From contig JAEZKE010000092.1 of the NCBI GenBank assembly GCA_023436175.1, forward strand, positions 1 to 16,933: a stretch of DNA of 16,933 nt. Direction: 5' to 3'. This DNA comes from Methanobacteriota archaeon. GTDB taxonomy: Archaea; Methanobacteriota; Methanobacteria; Methanobacteriales; Methanobacteriaceae. The notes below the pieces were generated by a model. It made no database searches and was not told the origin of the DNA. It worked only from the letters and a program-made list of their open reading frames with translations. Position numbers and translations under genes: made by a program. This document shows, one piece after another, positions 13,544-16,933 of the stretch (position 1 is the stretch's first letter; the number at the start of each line of letters is the position of its first letter).

Positions 13544-13551
13544 TCACCTCC
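13544..13551 (-). promoter_or_regulatory. Full-length Shine-Dalgarno site of the secreted-protein gene
   Basis: GGAGGTGA on the minus strand is complementary over eight bases to the usual archaeal 16S rRNA tail, with a spacer of four bases. It is the strongest ribosome site in the window and fixes the start at 13539. Confidence 0.85.
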
Positions 13552-13695
13552 TTATTTTTCAAGTTTATTTTTAATTGTTAGTTATTAGTTACTTACATAT
13601 TAAATTATTGAAATAAATACAATGTTAAAAAATAAAATGCTAAAACAGCCCATTTAGTAGATTTTATTAAACTGAATTAAAAAAAATAATTTGGA

Positions 13696-14241
13696 TTACT
13701 GAACACAGTGAACCGCGTTATTTATGAATTTCTCTATTACTTGTTCCTGATTAAAGATAGTGCGTCCTTTATGTTTTTCAATACAGACTATGTAAGTGAA
13801 TCCCGCTAGTGTAAGAGAAAATGCTTCAGGATCTATGTTACTGTTTGCAATATTTTCTTCAAGATAATCTGTAGACTTCTTAAAAAATTCTGCCATTGAC
13901 TGCTCAAATTTTCCAGTGCCGTCATTGATAACTAAAAAGAAAACTTCAAAATTTTCTTCAATTGATTCTATGTAATTTCTGATAAAGATTTTTAAAAATT
14001 CACGAGGATCATTAAATTTTTTGTTTACAAGTACTGATTCAAAATCTTCTTTCATTTTTTCAATATTTTTAGTTATAAGTGTATCAAAAAGATTTCTTTT
14101 AGTTTTAAATTTTCTAAATAAAGTTAATTCACTAACCTCAGCTTTTTCTGCTATAGATCTAGTAGTAGCCCCAGCATATCCTTTTTCTGCGAATAAGTTT
14201 AAAGCAGCATCCAAAATTTTTCTTTCAGTTTCACTTGTCAT
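13696..14241 (-). CDS. TetR-family transcriptional regulator, copy 1
   Basis: This 181-residue regulator begins MTSETERKILDAALNLF. The typical TetR helix-turn-helix lies at about residues 25-48 (ATTRSIAEKAEVSELTLFRKF). The C-terminal ligand domain is diverged and its ligand is unknown. It is clearly a paralog of the TetR gene 217 bases upstream, sharing most of the DNA-binding residues and the same length. The start at ATG 14241 is chosen because the paralog begins at the equivalent residue, although a longer frame opens at 14268. The ribosome site is weak. A perfect dyad at 14308-14327 may be its operator. The secreted-protein gene lies 156 bases downstream on the same strand. Confidence 0.87.
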   Translation of the reverse strand: MTSETERKILDAALNLFAEKGYAGATTRSIAEKAEVSELTLFRKFKTKRNLFDTLITKNIEKMKEDFESVLVNKKFNDPREFLKIFIRNYIESIEENFEVFFLVINDGTGKFEQSMAEFFKKSTDYLEENIANSNIDPEAFSLTLAGFTYIVCIEKHKGRTIFNQEQVIEKFINNAVHCVQ

Positions 14242-14307
14242 AAATAACCACTGTAAAATCCATTCCAATTATCTGATTAAAAAGAATCATTATATTACCA
14301 AATATAT

Positions 14308-14327
14308 CTATAAATCCTTATTTATAG
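14308..14327. promoter_or_regulatory. Operator-like dyad upstream of TetR copy 1
   Basis: CTATAAAT (14308-14315) and ATTTATAG (14320-14327) form a perfect 8-bp dyad around CCTT, 67-86 bases upstream of the start. Each arm also resembles a TATA box, so a bound repressor here would compete with TBP. The rest of 14242-14458 is AT-rich with no gene. Confidence 0.4.
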
Positions 14328-14458
14328 GTTATGCTTAGCTAATTCCAAAATATAAAGTTGTTATTTTTGTTAAATAACATATTACATAATTTATGAATAC
14401 TAATTACTTTTTAAAGTAATTTAAACCTAAATAAATAAAATATAATAAATAATAAAAT

Positions 14459-15007
14459 TCAGCCTAGATTACAGCACTTTATAGAATGATCTATAAACTC
14501 ATCTATAGCTTCTTCACAATCAAAAAACTTACGTCGGTTTTTATCAAAAACAACAAAGTACACAAATGAAAAAATGTTTAAAACGAATACTTTAGAGTCT
14601 GCATAACCGTTCGGGGAATTTTTCTCTACGTACTCTGAAATATGGTTTATGATTTCCATAAATATGTCCCCAGCAATTTGACTTTTGTTATAAACCAAAA
14701 TATGGATAAATTCAAAGTTATTTTCGGTTAAATTAGCTAAATTTTTTATTAAGGTCTCTAAAAAATCTTTATTATCTTCAAATTTTTTATCGGTAAGCAT
14801 TGAATCCAATTCTTCAAGTATATTTTCTCTATTTTTAATTAATACTGAATTAAAAAGATTTTCTTTAGTTTCAAACTTTCGAAATAGAGTTAACTCGCTA
14901 AATCCAGATTCTTGTGCTATAACTCTTGTAGTTGCGCCTTTAAATCCTTCTTCCGAGAATATTTTTAAGGCAGCATCCAAAATCTTCTGCTCAGTCTTAT
15001 CCGTCAT
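14459..15007 (-). CDS. TetR-family transcriptional regulator, copy 2
   Basis: This 182-residue regulator begins MTDKTEQKILDAALKIF. Its helix-turn-helix at about residues 25-48 (ATTRVIAQESGFSELTLFRKF) is nearly the same as in copy 1, while the ligand-binding half (residues 60-182) is much more diverged. That points to tandem duplication followed by change of ligand. It is rich in aromatic residues near the end (FVYFVVFDKNRRKFF), so the effector may be hydrophobic. GAGGGT precedes the ATG. A perfect 17-base palindrome at 15099-15115 is a candidate operator. Both copies are on the same strand, 217 bases apart, with copy 2 upstream. Confidence 0.88.
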   Translation of the reverse strand: MTDKTEQKILDAALKIFSEEGFKGATTRVIAQESGFSELTLFRKFETKENLFNSVLIKNRENILEELDSMLTDKKFEDNKDFLETLIKNLANLTENNFEFIHILVYNKSQIAGDIFMEIINHISEYVEKNSPNGYADSKVFVLNIFSFVYFVVFDKNRRKFFDCEEAIDEFIDHSIKCCNLG

Positions 15008-15098
15008 GAAGTAATACCCTCTGAAATTGTTTTATTAAATGAAAGGAAGTCCTATCTTACTTATTATATTTACATAAATTATTATTTAATAGTTTTGA

Positions 15099-15115
15099 TA
15101 TTTGACAGTCAAATA
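15099..15115. promoter_or_regulatory. Operator-like palindrome upstream of TetR copy 2
   Basis: TATTTGAC-A-GTCAAATA is a perfect 17-base palindrome centred about 100 bases upstream of the TetR copy 2 start. Size and symmetry suit a TetR dimer. It differs in sequence from the dyad of copy 1. Confidence 0.45.
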
Positions 15116-15228
15116 GTTTGAGAAATGTATAATGAGCTGAAAAATCTTTAATTAGATTAAAAATTGTATGAATATTGTACTATTTTTAATTTATCAAACA
15201 GTGCTTAAAGTATAAAAAGAAGGATTAC

Positions 15229-15255
15229 ATGTGCGGAAGATTTCTAAAAAAATAA
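15229..15255 (+). pseudogene. Possible remnant of an SRAP (HMCES/YedK-type) gene start
   Basis: A nine-codon frame reads MCGRFLKK-stop. MCGRF is the hallmark N-terminus of SRAP proteins, whose Cys2 crosslinks abasic sites. The short frame has AGAAGGAT just before the ATG and TATAAAAA about 15 bases further up. No further SRAP-like sequence is seen downstream, so this is either a stump or chance. The remainder of 15116-15418 holds no gene, only an inverted pair ACTCTTTA (15313-15320) / TAAAGAGT (15352-15359). Confidence 0.2.
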
Positions 15256-15418
15256 AATCCGAACAACGATCATCAGTATATTAACTTGAAGATTGATTAT
15301 TTAAATAAAAATACTCTTTATCTATTAATTTAAGTGAGGATATCTTTTAATTAAAGAGTTTTAATATGGATCTGGTTTTAATCATATGTTGAAAATAAGT
15401 AACTTAAAAATAAGTATT

Positions 15419-15440
15419 TAAGCAGTCCGAAGACCGCTTA
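15419..15440 (-). terminator. Terminator hairpin of mtd
   Basis: Read on the minus strand, AAGCGGTC-TTCG-GACTGCTT forms an eight-bp stem with one G-U pair and a C(UUCG)G tetraloop, extended by one more A-T pair. It begins ten bases after the mtd stop and is followed by an AT-rich run. Confidence 0.7.
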
Positions 15441-15449
15441 TAAACTAAT

Positions 15450-16280
15450 TTATTCTGGTTTTTCCATTAAGCAACATTTAGCGAGAGTTTCGCCTTTTCC
15501 ACCGTGAGGAGTTCTTACGACGGTATCGTTAGCTTTTTCGATTTCTCTTGCTTCCATAGCCAATTTAGCAGCTACAGCGAGCATTTCGTGAGCTGATGCA
15601 ACAATTGGTATGTAGTTTTCAGCGCCTTTGGTCATGAAACAACCTTCGACATCGATATCAGCTACTTTGGTTGCTATTTCGTAAGCAGCCATTGCTTTTG
15701 CTTTTGCGTATGGGCTACCGAATGCAGCAGCTTCTACAGCTTTGTCTCTTGTTATAACAACTTTTGGAAGTTCTATGTCGTTTCCAGCTTCGACAGTAGC
15801 TACTACTTCGTCGATTGTGTTCTGGACAACTCTGTATGCTCCTGTAAGTGCTAATACTTTTATAACATCGGAGTTAAATGAAGCCATTTCGGTTGGGTCT
15901 AAGAATTCTCTTCTTGCACCGATCATTGGGTCTGCTTTAACGATGATGTAACCTAATCCCTGTTCGTTCATTTCATCTTTTGCTCTGAGTCCAGGAGCGT
16001 CACCAATTATGATTGCAGGTACGTCTGCTGCAGATAATAATTCTCTTGCTTTAGCAGGGCCTGGTGCACCAGGGTTTGGGCTTATGAATATAACGAAGTC
16101 CCTGTCCTGTTCAAGCATTAATGGTACAGCTTTTTCAATTTCGTCTGGGTTCATCTTAGCTCCAGAGCCTATTACACAAGTATCTATATTTGGTCTGTCT
16201 GCCCTCTCATCGAGTAATAAATCAAGTACTGGAGAGGTACCTATGTTACCACATTTAATGATTCCTATTTTTACAACCAT
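15450..16280 (-). CDS. mtd: F420-dependent methylenetetrahydromethanopterin dehydrogenase
   Basis: This 276-residue enzyme carries out the reversible step methenyl-H4MPT plus reduced F420 to methylene-H4MPT in CO2 reduction to methane. The whole protein matches the family. It starts VVKIGIIKCGNIGTSPVLDLLLDERADR, contains the SPNPGAPGPAKARELL and GDAPG segments, and ends with the RTPHGGKGETL region. The length is normal and no key segment is missing. GGTGA (16285-16289) lies four bases before the ATG. Codon use appears more G/C-rich than its neighbours, as expected for a highly expressed gene. A UUCG-loop terminator follows, so it is a single-gene transcript. It shares the methylene-H4MPT pool with the Fae domain at the other end of the window. 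Confidence 0.97.
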   Translation of the reverse strand: MVVKIGIIKCGNIGTSPVLDLLLDERADRPNIDTCVIGSGAKMNPDEIEKAVPLMLEQDRDFVIFISPNPGAPGPAKARELLSAADVPAIIIGDAPGLRAKDEMNEQGLGYIIVKADPMIGARREFLDPTEMASFNSDVIKVLALTGAYRVVQNTIDEVVATVEAGNDIELPKVVITRDKAVEAAAFGSPYAKAKAMAAYEIATKVADIDVEGCFMTKGAENYIPIVASAHEMLAVAAKLAMEAREIEKANDTVVRTPHGGKGETLAKCCLMEKPE

Positions 16281-16593
16281 TATATCACCGGCTGTAGCTA
16301 TTTAAATAATATAATAAGTACTTTTTGATTTAATTTTGATGATTAAGTTTTTATAGGTGTATTTCCTAACTTAACATTAAAAGGATTATCCAATTAATGA
16401 TGAATTGGAAGTATATCATAATTTTAAAAGATAAAAACTTATTTTCAACTTGAATTACTCCACAAATACTTGGTTTATTTTAATACATGTGTCTAAATTA
16501 GTATTTTTCTATTTGGACTGCATACTTTACATTCAAATTTACAGTATAAAAAAGATCAAAAATTAGTTTAATATCAAATTACTGATGCTGCAT
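16281..16593 (-). promoter_or_regulatory. mtd upstream region with candidate TATA boxes
   Basis: No gene is visible. On the minus strand CTATAAAAAC (about 16347-16355) could direct initiation near 16330 and give a leader of about 50 bases. A nearer ATTATATTA (16307-16315) would leave too little room before the ribosome site. A small dyad, CCAATT (16390-16395) with AATTGG (16403-16408), lies just upstream of the first candidate and may be a regulator site. Confidence 0.35.
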
Positions 16594-16933
16594 TTAATGA
16601 ATTCTAAAGTTGTTCCACTTGTTGGTGCTTGAAAAAGCAGATTGAAAGGTAGATAATATCAATAACCCTGCTGCAATACCAACAATCACTTTACTTAAAG
16701 TGGGTTTCTGGCTAAAAACCCACATACATGTTGATATCAGGCCAACAATTAAAACCCCCGCCGAAAGAGTTAGGTACAAATTCCTGTTGTGGCACCCTTT
16801 AATCTCAAAAACATTTCTCATAAAAGGCACCAGACTAATAGATCCCAGTATCAATGCCAGTAATGGATTTGAAATCCAGATATAAACAAGTGCAAACAGT
16901 ATGATAAAGCTTAAAAGTGCTAGTTTTGAAATT
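16594..16933 (-). CDS. Membrane protein of unknown function, N-terminus beyond the window
   Basis: The reading frame is open from the window edge to the stop at 16594-16596, giving at least 112 residues. The TTG at 16854 is not needed as a start, because the frame continues upstream with hydrophobic, protein-like sequence (LALLSFIILFALVYIW). About four hydrophobic segments are visible, separated by short polar loops (EIKGCHNRN, SQKPTLSK), and the tail is short and polar. I do not recognise the family. The gene is upstream of mtd on the same strand, with 313 bases between them, so they are probably separate transcripts. Confidence 0.6.
   Translation of the reverse strand, partial: ISKLALLSFIILFALVYIWISNPLLALILGSISLVPFMRNVFEIKGCHNRNLYLTLSAGVLIVGLISTCMWVFSQKPTLSKVIVGIAAGLLILSTFQSAFSSTNKWNNFRIH

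Noticed and set aside
16700..16885. Plus-strand 61-codon frame at the right end
   Set aside because: It is antisense to the membrane protein whose frame runs off the window, and has no start signals.

Overview
The window looks like a piece of an AT-rich chromosome from a hydrogenotrophic methanogen of the Methanobacteriales, most probably Methanobacterium. Three observations support this: an F420-dependent methylene-H4MPT dehydrogenase (mtd), a Fae-Hps fusion, and archaeal expression signals (TATA boxes about 25 bases from starts, GGTGA/GGAGG ribosome sites, some probably leaderless genes). The species cannot be read from the sequence.

Layout. The left part is mostly on the + strand and reads like a stable backbone: fae-hps (90-1310), an iron-sulfur flavoprotein (1675-2265), a polysaccharide flippase (2904-4493), a ModE-like regulator (4568-5269), a 2[4Fe-4S] ferredoxin (5405-5632) and hisB (5655-6236). 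The middle (6307-15449) looks accessory: a helical orphan protein, a nitroreductase, a wHTH regulator with a small membrane protein, a PAP2 phosphatase, a DedA protein, an exported BPL_N amidotransferase-fold protein, a two-copy HD-domain protein, a small secreted protein and two tandem TetR paralogs. The right end returns to core metabolism with mtd (15450-16280), followed by a membrane protein cut by the window edge. From 10.7 kb onward every gene is on the - strand.

How the genes relate. Fae-Hps and Mtd meet at methylene-H4MPT. Fae-Hps releases pentose phosphate precursor and passes formaldehyde to H4MPT, and Mtd interconverts methenyl- and methylene-H4MPT with F420. Ferredoxin and hisB are close enough to share a transcript. 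PAP2, DedA, the flippase and the secreted proteins all concern the membrane or cell surface, but nothing ties them into one pathway.

Most unusual content. Five intergenic regions between 1.36 and 9.94 kb (1361-1493, 2734-2879, 6741-6904, 8661-8927, 9607-9940) are packed with short hairpins. Stems are typically 7-10 bp, often perfect, usually with 3-base loops. Stem sequences differ while the architecture stays constant. Several arrays share words (GCCTACAAAA at borders, TTTTTTGCATGTTT, TTTCGCATGCAT, ATCAAAGATTTTT), so they look like one dispersed family. At 2734-2879 two consecutive units fold on paper into the same three-way junction with different stem sequences. One array supplies the last 20 codons and the stop of the PAP2 gene, and another abuts a gene whose open frame runs upstream without a start. 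None was seen from 10 kb to the right end. I do not recognise this family.
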